NCBI GenBank assembly: GCA_016745215.1
Contig: CP050890.1
Span: 7,767,001 to 7,831,000 of the forward strand
Reading direction: 5' to 3'
Source of the DNA: Thiohalocapsa sp. PB-PSB1
Lineage (GTDB): Bacteria; Pseudomonadota; Gammaproteobacteria; Chromatiales; Chromatiaceae
DNA length: 64,000 bases
Part shown: positions 34,361 through 43,807 of the stretch, piece after piece
Position numbering within the stretch: the first letter of the stretch is position 1
How the letters are laid out: every line of letters starts with the position of its first letter
The notes under the pieces: generated by a model
Databases searched by the model: none
Told to the model about the DNA's origin: nothing
Seen by the model: the letters and a program-made list of their open reading frames with translations, nothing else
Program-made: the position numbers and the translations under genes

Positions 34361-35031
34361 ATGCGCTGGAGAATCGGTCGGCGTAGTGCAAACGTCTAAG
34401 ATCGTCGCGAAAGCGGTGGTGGAATGAGGACAGGAGGTTGCGGCGCCCGCCGGATGCCAGTGAGCCGTCGAACGGCGGCAGGCGGCGGGTTCGGCCTGTT
34501 GCTGGCGGTTGTGCTGGCCATGGTATTTGGCGTCGATCCGAGCCTATTGCTTGGGTTGAACAGCGAACCGGGCAGCAACGCAGGGGCGCAATCGTCAAGC
34601 GGCCTGCCATCGTCAGCGCAACCATTGCCAGGCCAGGCTGGCAGGCAGTCCCCAGCGTTGCCCGGCGGTCGAGAAGACGAGCTGGCATCATTCGCGTCAT
34701 TCGGGTTGGCGGATGCAGAGGATACCTGGAACGCGATCTTGCGTCAGGACGGGGCCAACCATCGGGAATCAAAATTGGTGTTGTTCTCAGACCATGTCCG
34801 CTCCGCCTGCGGGCTTACCGGATCCGCGATCGGCCCATTTTATTGTCCAGCGGATGAGAAGATCTACATCGATTTGTCGTTCTACGATGAGCTGCAGAGC
34901 AAGTTCCGCGCGCCGGGGGATTTCGCCCAGGGCCGGACAGTTTCACCTATGGTAGCTGCAAACAACTTGTACGCTGGTTCCGCACCGGACTCGCCAATGG
35001 CAACCCACAAGCCTGCAATAGCTTCGAGGCC
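34361..35031 (+). pseudogene. Decayed neutral zinc metallopeptidase (YpfJ family)
   Basis: From ATG 34361 the frame reads MRWRIGRRSANV, then TAA (34397-34399), then DRRESGGG; relatives read NVEDRR, so GAA became TAA. After an internal ATG at 34424 the frame continues through a membrane helix, EDTWNAIL, GPFYCPADEKIYIDLSFYDEL and GDFAQG at about 34933. There it jumps, in a different frame, to PDSFTYGSCKQLVRWFRTGL and NPQACNSFEA, which is the family C-terminus. The missing segment, about 75-85 residues, normally holds the HEVGHHVQ zinc site. So the gene carries a nonsense codon, a catalytic deletion and a frameshift. Confidence 0.88.
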
Positions 35032-35108
35032 GCAAGCCTGTGGCTGATGTGCTCGAAGATCGCTCAACCTTGCGGGAGGCGCAACCAGACGCCGATGCCA
35101 TCCGGTGG

Positions 35109-36611
35109 TTATTCGTCAGGGTTCAGCACGCAGGGATGCCGCTCAATACCGGCTTCGGCCATGGCCACCGCGCGAAAGATGGCGCGCCCCTTGTTCATGG
35201 TCTCTTTCCATTCCAGCTCGGGCAGCGAGTCGGCGACTACGCCGGCCCCGGCTTGAATATGCAGGGTACCCTCCGCGATCACCGCGGTGCGGATAGCAAT
35301 TGCGGTGTCCATATTGCCATTGAATGCCAGGTAGCCTACTGCTCCGGCATAGATGCCGCGCTTGACCGGCTCGAGCTCGTCGATAATCTCCATGGCGCGG
35401 ATCTTGGGCGCGCCGGACAGGGTGCCGGCAGGAAAGGTTGCGCGCAGCACATCCAGCGCACTCATGCCGTCCTTCAATTCGCCGACCACATTGCTGACGA
35501 TGTGCATGACGTGCGAGTAGCGTTCCACGAGCATACGGTCGGTTACCTGCACACTGCCGGTCTTGGCGACGCGACCGCAGTCGTTGCGACCAAGATCGAT
35601 CAGCATCAGGTGTTCGGCCAGTTCCTTTGGATCATCCAATAGTTCCCGTTCCAAAGCCAGATCCTCGTCATCGGTATAGCCGCGCCTGCGGGTACCGGCA
35701 ATCGGCCGTACGGTGACTACGCCCTCTTCGAGCCGAGTTAAGATCTCGGGGGACGAACCGACGATTTGGAACTCGCCAAGATCCAGAAAGTACATATACG
35801 GCGATGGATTGAGCCCGCGTAGGGCGCGGTACAGATCCACCGGTCTTGCCTGAAACGGAATCGACAAGCGCTGCGATAACACCACCTGCATGCAGTCGCC
35901 CTCCAGGATGTAGTCCTTGATCCGGGTGACAGCCTGCTTGAATCCGTCCTCGGTGAAACCGGAGATAAAATCCGTCTCACGTACCTCGCGACCTTCCGCC
36001 GTTGGGTTACGGGGGGCACCGCACTGCATTTGCGTTGCCAATGCATCGATACGCGCCTGGCCAGTGGCGGGGGTATCGCCGGCGGCGGGGTCGAGGTGCA
36101 CGATCATGTACATGCGCCCGCGCAGGTTATCGAACACGACCAGTTCTTCCGATATCATCAGTAGAATGTCTGGTGTGCCCATCTGGTCCGGATTCGGGCA
36201 GGGCATCAGCCGCGGCTCGATGTAACGCACGGTATCATAGCCGAAGTAACCCACCAGTCCGCCGGCGAAGCGTGGCATATCTGGATGATCAGCCACATTG
36301 AAGCGTTGCTGATACTGTTCGATCCAGGCCAGCGGATCAGCAGCATCGGCCTGCTCGATCACAGCGCCGTCGCGCTCGATCTCAACGCGGTTGCCGTAGA
36401 CCTTGAGCACGCTGCGGCAGGGCAGGCCGATGATGGAGTAACGCCCCCATTTTTCTCCGCCCTGTACGGATTCGAATAAATAGGAGTAGGCGCCGCTGGC
36501 TAGTTTCAGATAGCAGCTCAGCGGTGTGTCGAGATCCGCCAGCACCTCGCAGACATAGGGGATACGATTGTGGCCCTGCTTGACCAGGGCGGTGAACTGT
36601 TCCGGGGTCAT
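35109..36611 (-). CDS. trpE: Anthranilate synthase component I
   Basis: A 500-residue chorismate-binding enzyme. The N-terminal domain has PLSCYLKLASGAYSYLFESV, which carries the tryptophan feedback site region (LLES-like). The C-terminal catalytic part has DCMQVVLSQRLSIPF, NPSPYMYFLDLG, PIAGTRRRGYTDDEDLALE, LIDLGRNDCGRVAKTG and GTLSGAPKIRAMEIIDELE. It makes anthranilate from chorismate with the TrpG glutaminase. TrpG is not adjacent; downstream is the peptidase ruin. The ATG at 36611 matches the usual N-terminus (MTPEQF). It follows gph and rpe on the same strand, an order conserved in pseudomonads. Confidence 0.96.
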   Translation of the reverse strand: MTPEQFTALVKQGHNRIPYVCEVLADLDTPLSCYLKLASGAYSYLFESVQGGEKWGRYSIIGLPCRSVLKVYGNRVEIERDGAVIEQADAADPLAWIEQYQQRFNVADHPDMPRFAGGLVGYFGYDTVRYIEPRLMPCPNPDQMGTPDILLMISEELVVFDNLRGRMYMIVHLDPAAGDTPATGQARIDALATQMQCGAPRNPTAEGREVRETDFISGFTEDGFKQAVTRIKDYILEGDCMQVVLSQRLSIPFQARPVDLYRALRGLNPSPYMYFLDLGEFQIVGSSPEILTRLEEGVVTVRPIAGTRRRGYTDDEDLALERELLDDPKELAEHLMLIDLGRNDCGRVAKTGSVQVTDRMLVERYSHVMHIVSNVVGELKDGMSALDVLRATFPAGTLSGAPKIRAMEIIDELEPVKRGIYAGAVGYLAFNGNMDTAIAIRTAVIAEGTLHIQAGAGVVADSLPELEWKETMNKGRAIFRAVAMAEAGIERHPCVLNPDE

Positions 36612-36999
36612 CGGATGCGCTCCAGAGGTGTGCCGCGCTTTGAGACTGTGCGAGTATTCAAGCCTTGTGCGCAAGAGGCTGCGCCCAGAGGGCGAAGGAT
36701 GCGTTCTTGGTCGGAATCCCCACGAATGCTTTCACGTCTCTGTGCGCGGGATCAACGCAATAGTTTGGGGTTGGGTAGACAGCGTCAGCCGCGCCATCGT
36801 CCTGCTGGATGCATCGACCCGAAGAAGCGGTGGTCGCAGGCATGGTGCAGCAAATCAACACATGAGGTGCGACTTGGGATCACCGGACTCGCCCGCGCAG
36901 CCGATCCATAGGGTTGCGCGCTGCTTTCGGGCAACGCGAACAAGCGCTGTATGCCGCTGTATGCAGGGGGGAGAACATGCGCCTGTATCCCCGGTCGGT
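36612..36999. other. Region between gph and trpE
   Basis: About 390 bp that should contain the trpE promoter. I see no tryptophan-rich leader peptide or attenuator. It holds the second copy of a 26-bp repeat (36680-36705). Confidence 0.55.
36680..36705. repeat. 26-bp dispersed repeat, copy 2
   Basis: It matches 5191-5216 at 25 of 26 positions (core GGGCGAAGGATGCGTT). It lies upstream of trpE. Confidence 0.6.
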
Positions 37000-37692
37000 T
37001 CAGCCCGCGACAGCGGCCGGGGCGAGCAAACGGTCGAGTTCGGTCATCGAGTCGATGACCGCATCCGGTTTGGCATCGCGGATATCCTGGCCATGGTTAT
37101 AGCCATAGCTCATGCAGATGATACTGAAGCCAGCTGCACGCGCGGCCTTCACATCGCTGATCGAATCGCCAATCATCAAGGCTCGCGACGGCTCCACTTC
37201 GAAAAACGAGGCCGCGTGCAGCAATGGCAAGGGGCTCGGCTTTTTTTCCGGCAGGGTGTCGCCACTGACGATGAGTTCAAATGCGTCTTCGAGATCGAGG
37301 CCGGCGAGCAATGGCTCGGTGAAACGCGCCGCCTTGTTGGTGACACATCCGAGCCGATAGTTCTGGCTGCGCAGCCAGTCCAATCCCTCGCGCACGCCAG
37401 GATAGGCATGCGAGCGTTTGGAATTGTTGTCTGCATATAAACGCAGGAAAATGGGCAAGGCTTCGGCGAAGTCCTGATCGGATGGCTGGCCATCGAGCGA
37501 TCCTGTCAGCGCCCGTTGCACCAAGCGTTCGACACCATTGCCGACCCAGTCGCGCACGGCGGCCTCGCCATGTGGCGGACGCTGGAGTTCCCGCATCATA
37601 TGATCAATGCAGTAGGCCAGGTCCGGCACACTGTCCACCAGCGTGCCATCGAGATCGATCAAGATCATTTCGGGACGAATCGGAAACTGCAT
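37000..37692 (-). CDS. gph: Phosphoglycolate phosphatase (HAD family)
   Basis: A 230-residue HAD hydrolase with motif I DLDGTLVDS at residues 13-21, a helical cap, motif II VTNKAARF (Thr and Lys) and motif III MIGDSISDVKAARAAGF. It dephosphorylates 2-phosphoglycolate from DNA repair or, in autotrophs, from the oxygenase side reaction of Rubisco. It follows rpe by 58 bp and is probably co-transcribed with it. Confidence 0.93.
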   Translation of the reverse strand: MQFPIRPEMILIDLDGTLVDSVPDLAYCIDHMMRELQRPPHGEAAVRDWVGNGVERLVQRALTGSLDGQPSDQDFAEALPIFLRLYADNNSKRSHAYPGVREGLDWLRSQNYRLGCVTNKAARFTEPLLAGLDLEDAFELIVSGDTLPEKKPSPLPLLHAASFFEVEPSRALMIGDSISDVKAARAAGFSIICMSYGYNHGQDIRDAKPDAVIDSMTELDRLLAPAAVAG

Positions 37693-37750
37693 GATCGTTG
37701 TTTTCCTGTTGGCTACCAGATGGAAAAAAGCCGATTCAGATTGAAGAATC

Positions 37751-38446
37751 TCAGCGCTTTACGCTGGCCAGGGCTTGGCGCATCTGTGCCACGATGCTGT
37801 CGTAGCGGTGCGGGTCGCTGTCGGAGCCCTTACTGAATAGACCAGAACCGGAGACAAAGGTGTCGGCACCGGCGGCTTTGATCTCGGCGATGTTGTCAAC
37901 CTTGACACCGCCGTCGATCTCGAGTCGGATTTCACGGCCCGTGGTGTCGATGAGTTCGCGAACCTGACGCAATTTTTCCAACGCCGCCGGAATAAAGCTC
38001 TGGCCACCAAAGCCAGGATTGACTGACATCAGCAGGATCATGTCGATCTTGTCCAGCACATATTCCAGACAGTTCAACGGCGTGGCTGGATTGAACACCA
38101 GGCCCGCCTTGCAGCCCTCGGACTTGATCAGCTGCAGGGTGCGATCGATGTGCTCGCTAGCTTCTGGATGAAAGGTGATATAGGTTGCGCCAGCCGCGGC
38201 GAAATCAGGAATGATCCGGTCCACCGGCTTGACCATTAGGTGAACATCGATGGGCGCGGTGATGCCGTGTTTGCGCAGTGCCTCGCAGACCAGCGGACCG
38301 ATGGTCAGATTCGGCACATAATGATTGTCCATTACGTCGAAGTGCACGATGTCAGCGCCGGAGGCGAGTACGTTGTCAACTTCTTCGCCAAGCTTGGCGA
38401 AGTTTGCTGACAGGATAGACGGGGCGATCAGGTCTTCTGTTGCCAT
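37751..38446 (-). CDS. rpe: Ribulose-phosphate 3-epimerase
   Basis: A 231-residue TIM-barrel enzyme with the family signatures APSILSANFAKLGEEV, DIVHFDVMDNHYVPNLTIGP, HLMVKPVD, VNPGFGGQSFIP and EIDGGVKVDNI, which carry the metal and phosphate ligands. It interconverts ribulose 5-phosphate and xylulose 5-phosphate in the pentose phosphate and Calvin cycles. Confidence 0.97.
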   Translation of the reverse strand: MATEDLIAPSILSANFAKLGEEVDNVLASGADIVHFDVMDNHYVPNLTIGPLVCEALRKHGITAPIDVHLMVKPVDRIIPDFAAAGATYITFHPEASEHIDRTLQLIKSEGCKAGLVFNPATPLNCLEYVLDKIDMILLMSVNPGFGGQSFIPAALEKLRQVRELIDTTGREIRLEIDGGVKVDNIAEIKAAGADTFVSGSGLFSKGSDSDPHRYDSIVAQMRQALASVKR

Positions 38447-38583
38447 CGGAAACCTCCGGTCGATGGTGCCCAGGGCAGCATTGGCTCATTGGGCGGCAAA
38501 TGAATGAAACTCAGATTGCATCATACTGGAAGCCGCCAAGCGTTTCACGATCATCGTCAATCGATGCACACTGGTTTTCAATT

Positions 38584-39399
38584 CTAAAGATTATCTAGAT
38601 ACCCATTACCGCCGAGCTGGCGCATCTGTTGCCGAATCCAGCTGGCGCGGCGTTGCACCCGTGGCGACGGGGCTTCAAGTCGGTAGATCTCCGGATTTGG
38701 CAGTACCGCGGCGAGCAGGGCGGCCTGTTGCGCGTCCAATGCAACAGCTGGGCGTTCGAAATAGCGCCAGCTCGCGGCACCGACGCCATAGGTGTCAGGG
38801 CTGAATTGAGCGATGTTCAAATACACTTCCAGGATGCGCTGCTTGCTCCACAGGCTCTCCAACAGCAAGGTGAACCAGGCTTCGAGTCCTTTACGCAACC
38901 AATCCCGCCCGGGCCAAAGGAATAGATTCTTTGCAGTCTGTTGGCTGATGGTGCTGGCCCCGCGCAGGCGCTTGCCATCGCGAAAGCCTCGCCAGGCTTT
39001 GCGCATCTCGACCAGATCGAAACCGGCGTGGTCTGGAAAGCGTTGGTCTTCTGCAGCCACCGCGGCCAGCGCTACGCTCTGCGGTATGTCCTGCCAAGGC
39101 ACCCATTCGTGGTACACGTAGGGTGGCGGTCGTGCATCAAAACGCCCGGACAGCGATTGTCTGAGCATAAATGCCGAGGTCGGCGGGTCAAGCCAGCGCA
39201 GCAGCCCAATGACCATCAGCGACAGCAGGACAAAGCTTGCAATGCCGATACCCGACCATTTCAGCCCACGCATCAGCCCCCTGCGCAGACCTATCATGGC
39301 GGCCGGAGCGACGGTTGCTGCCGCAGGCTTGGCGTTGGCTTCGGCTTCGGCTTCGGCCTCGGATTTGGTTGCCGGCTCAGTCACGCAGCAGGTCGGCAT
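38584..39399 (-). CDS. mtgA: Monofunctional peptidoglycan transglycosylase (GT51)
   Basis: A 271-residue protein with one N-terminal membrane helix (WSGIGIASFVLLSLMVIGLL) and a GT51 domain: VALAAVAAEDQRFPDHAGFD (catalytic Glu), KRLRGASTISQQTAKNLFLW (second motif) and RKGLEAWFTLLLESLWSK. It polymerises lipid II into glycan strands without a transpeptidase domain. Residues 12-25 are a run of Glu/Ala from a short repeat; Met35 (39297) is an alternative start. The ATG at 39399 overlaps the phytochrome gene's end by 23 bp. Confidence 0.93.
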   Translation of the reverse strand: MPTCCVTEPATKSEAEAEAEANAKPAAATVAPAAMIGLRRGLMRGLKWSGIGIASFVLLSLMVIGLLRWLDPPTSAFMLRQSLSGRFDARPPPYVYHEWVPWQDIPQSVALAAVAAEDQRFPDHAGFDLVEMRKAWRGFRDGKRLRGASTISQQTAKNLFLWPGRDWLRKGLEAWFTLLLESLWSKQRILEVYLNIAQFSPDTYGVGAASWRYFERPAVALDAQQAALLAAVLPNPEIYRLEAPSPRVQRRASWIRQQMRQLGGNGYLDNL

Positions 39400-41023
39400 T
39401 GATGTCGCGCAGCACTAGGCTGCGAAATTTTTTTGCATTGAGCAGGTGCAGATCACTCCAGGGTTCGGCTTGCTCACGACTGATCTCAACCCATGCATCG
39501 AACGAAGAACGCGGTGACAGAGTGCGGCTCTGGGATGCAAACATCGCGCTTTTGCGCGGGTCACCTGCCCACTGGACCCTTTGCAGCTTTTCTGGACGCC
39601 ACCAGAGAAACCCGCGCTCGAAACGTGCACCCTCGGTAAAGCGGCCTACGCGAACTGCCAGCATTCCACTGGCAATGGTCGCATAGCGAGTCGCTGGCGG
39701 AAACAATGCAGACAGCGCGTCGGTGCTGAACACGGGCTCCATCGTGGTTACACGCAGCCAATCCATGAGTTCACGAATCTGCTCCAGGCTCGGCGTTTCG
39801 CCCAGGGTCAGGACTTCTTCAAAGCCGCCACCGTCCGCATCGTTTTCGGTTAAGGCCGCGCCGCTCGCACCAACCAGGTTCAGCAGCTCTTCCTGCAAAC
39901 GGTTATCCGGCAACATGCCTGAACGCAGGGCGCCGATTCGGTCGATCAGCTGTCTGATATCGCGATCGCTGCGACCCAATACCTGTAAACGTTGACTCGT
40001 CTGATAGCTGGCAATGCCGAGGGCGAAGGCCTGCACCATCTCGGCACAACGCTCACGCACCGCAAACGGCAACGCAAGCGGTGTTTGGTTATGGCAGGCT
40101 ATCAAGCCCCAAAAGTGGTCGCGAACCATGACCGGAAACGACAGCGAGGCGGTAGCGCCCATGTTATGCAGATAGTCGACATGCACCGGTGATACCGCCC
40201 GCAGATCGGACAATGTAAGGTCCAGCGTTGTTTCATCATGTGACAGTATTGCAACCGGCTTGGCCGCCGCATCCGGAATCTGACGATGCCGGTTGGCCAT
40301 GTACAGCAGGCGTGCGATTTGCGGAATGTCCGATGCCGGATAGCGTAGACCTAAATAGGGAGGTAGACCAGCAGCCAGGCTCTCGGCGATGACCTCGCCA
40401 CTGCCATCCTCCAGGAAACGATACACCATGACGCGATCAAAACTGCTCGTGACGCGCATCTGTTCGGCCAGGTAGTCACAGAGTCTGGTCCATTCTTCGT
40501 CTGAGCGTGGCCTCCTATATAGGGAGTGCGGCACGGGCCGATAGGCGCTGACCTGTTGCTCCGCTGGTAATGCCGGCTGCAATTCCAGCAGCCAGTTCCG
40601 ACTGCCAAGCGACAGCAGCCCATCCAGCTTGCCATGCGGACCGGAGCAAAGGGATGCCAGCAAATGTTTCGCACCGCTTGGCTGGACCAGGGATTTGGTA
40701 TCGCCTGCAATGGCAGCGCAAATGTGCTCGATCTGCTGATTGCTCAACCAGGGAGACAGGGCTGCCAGGGGTTGGTCAAGAACCACATCCGGGTTGAGCC
40801 AGCTCCAGCCGGTCAGATTGGCGCTGACGTACCTGAGAGTCGGATCCGAGTTGTGCCCGCCGAGGAGGGCGCCAAAGGGTTGAATGGCCCCGATCTCATG
40901 CAGCGCCTCGCGCTCACATTCGTCAAGAAAGCCTGGATTGATCGAGTTTGTCAAAAAGCGTCTCCGGCGCTGGCGTATGCTGCGTCTGGGGATTTTATCG
41001 AGCCGCAAACCCACAGAGTATGT
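39377..41023 (-). CDS. Stand-alone bacteriophytochrome sensory core (PAS-GAF-PHY, no output domain)
   Basis: A 548-residue protein. The biliverdin-binding Cys37 lies in DECEREALHEIGAIQPFG, the standard position for bacteriophytochromes. The GAF domain carries PASDIP (with the conserved Asp), the pair SPVHVDY (His and Tyr) and GLIACHNQTP (His). The PHY domain has LSPRSSFDAW, the PRxSF tongue motif. The protein then ends (NADLLRD) with no histidine kinase, GGDEF or other output domain; typical members run beyond 700 residues. The stop is followed at once by mtgA in another frame, so no lost kinase remnant lies downstream. It may sense red/far-red light and act through a protein partner. An in-frame ATG at 41041 adds six residues. 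Confidence 0.88.
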   Translation of the reverse strand, partial: TYSVGLRLDKIPRRSIRQRRRRFLTNSINPGFLDECEREALHEIGAIQPFGALLGGHNSDPTLRYVSANLTGWSWLNPDVVLDQPLAALSPWLSNQQIEHICAAIAGDTKSLVQPSGAKHLLASLCSGPHGKLDGLLSLGSRNWLLELQPALPAEQQVSAYRPVPHSLYRRPRSDEEWTRLCDYLAEQMRVTSSFDRVMVYRFLEDGSGEVIAESLAAGLPPYLGLRYPASDIPQIARLLYMANRHRQIPDAAAKPVAILSHDETTLDLTLSDLRAVSPVHVDYLHNMGATASLSFPVMVRDHFWGLIACHNQTPLALPFAVRERCAEMVQAFALGIASYQTSQRLQVLGRSDRDIRQLIDRIGALRSGMLPDNRLQEELLNLVGASGAALTENDADGGGFEEVLTLGETPSLEQIRELMDWLRVTTMEPVFSTDALSALFPPATRYATIASGMLAVRVGRFTEGARFERGFLWWRPEKLQRVQWAGDPRKSAMFASQSRTLSPRSSFDAWVEISREQAEPWSDLHLLNAKKFRSLVLRDINADLLRD

Positions 41024-41499
41024 CATCTTTAAAGTGTGCAATCAGCACTGAGCCATGGCGGCTGTTTTTCAATTTGGCCGCACGTTCGGTCGAGTCAGCC
41101 GTTCGTGGGAGTGTCAGTGTACAGGATTGGTTTCACGGCGAACCAGATGCCATGCAATACCACCAATCAGCAACTAGTTTAAGTGCACGTCGTCATTGCT
41201 AGATGCCAATGGTAATCGCACCAGCAGCAATTCCCCGAATATTTTTGCAGTTATGCCAAGCGCTCGGCAGATTCTGCGCATGGACCGCGTCTTTATCTCC
41301 GCTGCATGAATAAAGGTTAATCTCTTCGCAGGCATGCATTCATGGGGCGACGCTATATTTGTGCAATACAACAGGGTGTGGTCGCCGCCGCAGGATCAGA
41401 GCGGTTGCCTGAAAGCGTTTTCCGTTTATTGATCAAGATTGTTAACAAACCAGTTTCAAGCCGGTCATCGGCCCAGTTTAGACTGAGGAGCATCAACAC
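41024..41499. other. Divergent promoter region between phytochrome and moxR
   Basis: About 475 bp carrying the promoters of two divergent transcripts. There is no recognised operator or repeat. GAGGAG lies just upstream of the moxR ATG. Confidence 0.5.
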
Positions 41500-42528
41500 A
41501 TGAGTCTTTCCGCCGAATCCAGGACCAAGCCCAAAAGCGAATACAGTGCGGATACCGCTAGTGTCGCGCAAGCGGCATTTGCACGCTTGCGTGCCGACCT
41601 GCGCGGGCGCATTGTTGGGCAGGAATCATTAATCGAGCGCCTACTGATCACACTGCTGGCTGAAGGACATCTGTTGGTGGAAGGTGCCCCTGGCCTGGCC
41701 AAGACCACTGCAATCAAGGAACTGGCCGCTCGCATCGAGGGTAACTTCCAACGCGTGCAGTTTACGCCGGACCTGCTGCCGGGGGATCTTACGGGCACCG
41801 ATATCTATCGTCCAGAAACTGGAGATTTCCAATTCCAATCTGGGCCATTATTCCATAATCTCGTGCTCGCCGACGAGGTCAACCGTGCGCCAGCGAAGGT
41901 GCAATCAGCATTACTCGAAGCCATGGGTGAGCGCCAAATCACCGTTGGCGGACGAACCTATCCGTTGCCAGACCCATTTCTGGTCATGGCGACGCAAAAT
42001 CCGATCGAGCAGGAAGGAACCTATCCGCTTCCCGAAGCACAGCTCGACCGTTTTTTGATGCATGTGCGAGTTCTTTATCCAGATCCGGCAACCGAACGCA
42101 GCATCCTCGATATCGCTCGCGCTGAGGCGCGCGGGCAGCTGCGCCACAACGACGACAGCCGGATTCGGATCGGGCGCGATCTACTGTTGACCGCGCGCGG
42201 CGAGGTCATGGATCTGCACATGGCGGATAATCTGGAGGAATATCTGGTACAGCTCGTACTCGCAACCCGTGATCCAGCACCCTACAACGAGTCTCTTGCA
42301 AGGCTAGTGGACTATGGCGGCAGCCCGCGTGCAACCATTGCCCTGGACCGCTGCGCGCGCGCCCGCGCCTGGCTGCGCGGCAGCGACTATGTGACACCGG
42401 ACGACATCCATGCGGTCGCTTATGACGTATTGCGCCATCGTATCTTATTGAGCTATGCCGCGGAGTCTGAGGGCATTGAGCCGGATGACTTTGTCAGCGA
42501 GCTGATACGCCTTGTGCCGACACTCTAG
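41500..42528 (+). CDS. moxR: MoxR-family AAA+ ATPase
   Basis: A 342-residue AAA ATPase with Walker A EGAPGLAKT near residue 64, Walker B LVLADEVNRAP near 124, sensor VMATQNPIEQEGTYPLPEAQLDRF and an arginine-finger region. MoxR proteins act as chaperones that mature or assemble partner VWA proteins. A GAGGAG sequence 9 bases before the ATG supports the start. It heads a VWA (Bat) gene cluster transcribed in the same direction. Confidence 0.95.
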   Translation: MSLSAESRTKPKSEYSADTASVAQAAFARLRADLRGRIVGQESLIERLLITLLAEGHLLVEGAPGLAKTTAIKELAARIEGNFQRVQFTPDLLPGDLTGTDIYRPETGDFQFQSGPLFHNLVLADEVNRAPAKVQSALLEAMGERQITVGGRTYPLPDPFLVMATQNPIEQEGTYPLPEAQLDRFLMHVRVLYPDPATERSILDIARAEARGQLRHNDDSRIRIGRDLLLTARGEVMDLHMADNLEEYLVQLVLATRDPAPYNESLARLVDYGGSPRATIALDRCARARAWLRGSDYVTPDDIHAVAYDVLRHRILLSYAAESEGIEPDDFVSELIRLVPTL

Positions 42529-42652
42529 AGGATTTAGGCCTTTGTCTCCTTTTCGTCTTGCATCTCCATCATGCCCTGGTTCGCTGCCAGACCGACCACG
42601 CCGATCCGCAACCGGTCGAAGCACCTGAGGCTGCCCGCAGGAGCAACTATCA

Positions 42653-43807
42653 ATGCATAGAGCCGACCTGGAAAACGCTGACATTCGTGTCGATACCGAT
42701 GACCTGATTGCATTGCGCGCACGCGCCGATCGCATCAAACCTGCCCGCCCCATGCCGGCGCGCTCGGCGCTGGCGGGCGCGCATCGCTCGCGCTTTCGAG
42801 GACGTGGGATGGACTATCGAGAGTCACGCTGTTACCAGGCAGGCGATGACATTCGCAACATGGACTGGCGCATTACGGCGCGCGCCGGGCATGCCCATGT
42901 GAAGCTGTTCGATGAGGAGCGGGAGCGGCCAGTCGTGGTTGTGGCAGATTTTGGACCGAGCATGTTTTTTGCCAGCACCGGTGCATTCAAATCCGTGATT
43001 GCCGCGCGGCTGGCAGCTCTGATCGGCTGGGCTACGATCGCCCATGGCGATCGCATCGGCGCGCTGATTTTCAATGGCGGACACCAGGAACTCCAGCCTA
43101 CCGGCGGTCGTCGCGGCCAGATGCGTCTGATTCGGGCGCTGGCGCAAGCAGGCGATCCAGCACCTGCACTCGGGCTCGTGCGTGGCCAAAGCCGGAAATC
43201 CGACCCTGATATGCCAGGCAAACGGGTTTCTGCCCCAACATTTTCTACTCCAGCACCATCCACCTCGGCATCATCTGCCCCAGCATCGAGCGACAACGAC
43301 GCTGCAACCGACACCAGCTGCCTGACGCAGGCCCTGGCCCGGCTGCGCCGGGTCGCCCGTCCCGGCAGCCTGGTGTTTTTGTTGTCAGATTTTTACACCC
43401 TGGATCAGGACAGCGAGCGTTATTTGGCACGCCTGGCCCGCAACAACGATCTGACCGCATTTCAAATCGTCGACCCACTCGAGGTTGATCCGCCTCCGCC
43501 CGGGCGCTACGCCATCACCGACGGCGTCCGCGGCGGCTTCATCGACACCGCCGGGCGTGTTGGGCGCGAGCGCTATGCGGCTCACTTCGCGCGCCACCAT
43601 GAGCGGGTGCAAGAGATAACCGGGCGCTGCGGTATTGCCCTATTGCGTTGCGGCACCGACCAAGATCCTGCCGAGCGCCTTGCCGCAGCCATGGCCGCGA
43701 GAACTCGTCGTTCGGGTGCGGGTGGGTACTTCGACGACGGACAGGCCGTGCGCGGCAATGCCCGGCTCGAAACCCAGACCGCTGGTCGGCCGAGGTGGCT
43801 GACATGA
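42653..43807 (+). CDS. DUF58 protein (VWA-like fold)
   Basis: A 384-residue protein with the DUF58 signature RGRGMDYRESRCYQAGDDIRNMDWRITAR near residue 45-75, followed by VKLFDEERERPVVVVADFG, a VWA/MIDAS-like start. A Ser/Ala/Thr/Pro low-complexity insert lies near residues 190-220. DUF58 proteins are regular partners of MoxR ATPases in envelope stress modules. Its stop overlaps the next start (ATGA). A 124-bp gap separates it from moxR. Confidence 0.9.
   Translation: MHRADLENADIRVDTDDLIALRARADRIKPARPMPARSALAGAHRSRFRGRGMDYRESRCYQAGDDIRNMDWRITARAGHAHVKLFDEERERPVVVVADFGPSMFFASTGAFKSVIAARLAALIGWATIAHGDRIGALIFNGGHQELQPTGGRRGQMRLIRALAQAGDPAPALGLVRGQSRKSDPDMPGKRVSAPTFSTPAPSTSASSAPASSDNDAATDTSCLTQALARLRRVARPGSLVFLLSDFYTLDQDSERYLARLARNNDLTAFQIVDPLEVDPPPPGRYAITDGVRGGFIDTAGRVGRERYAAHFARHHERVQEITGRCGIALLRCGTDQDPAERLAAAMAARTRRSGAGGYFDDGQAVRGNARLETQTAGRPRWLT

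Noticed and set aside
36658..36861. Possible trp leader peptide upstream of trpE
   Set aside because: The 67-codon frame has a single Trp codon near its end, no adjacent Trp pair and no attenuator hairpin.
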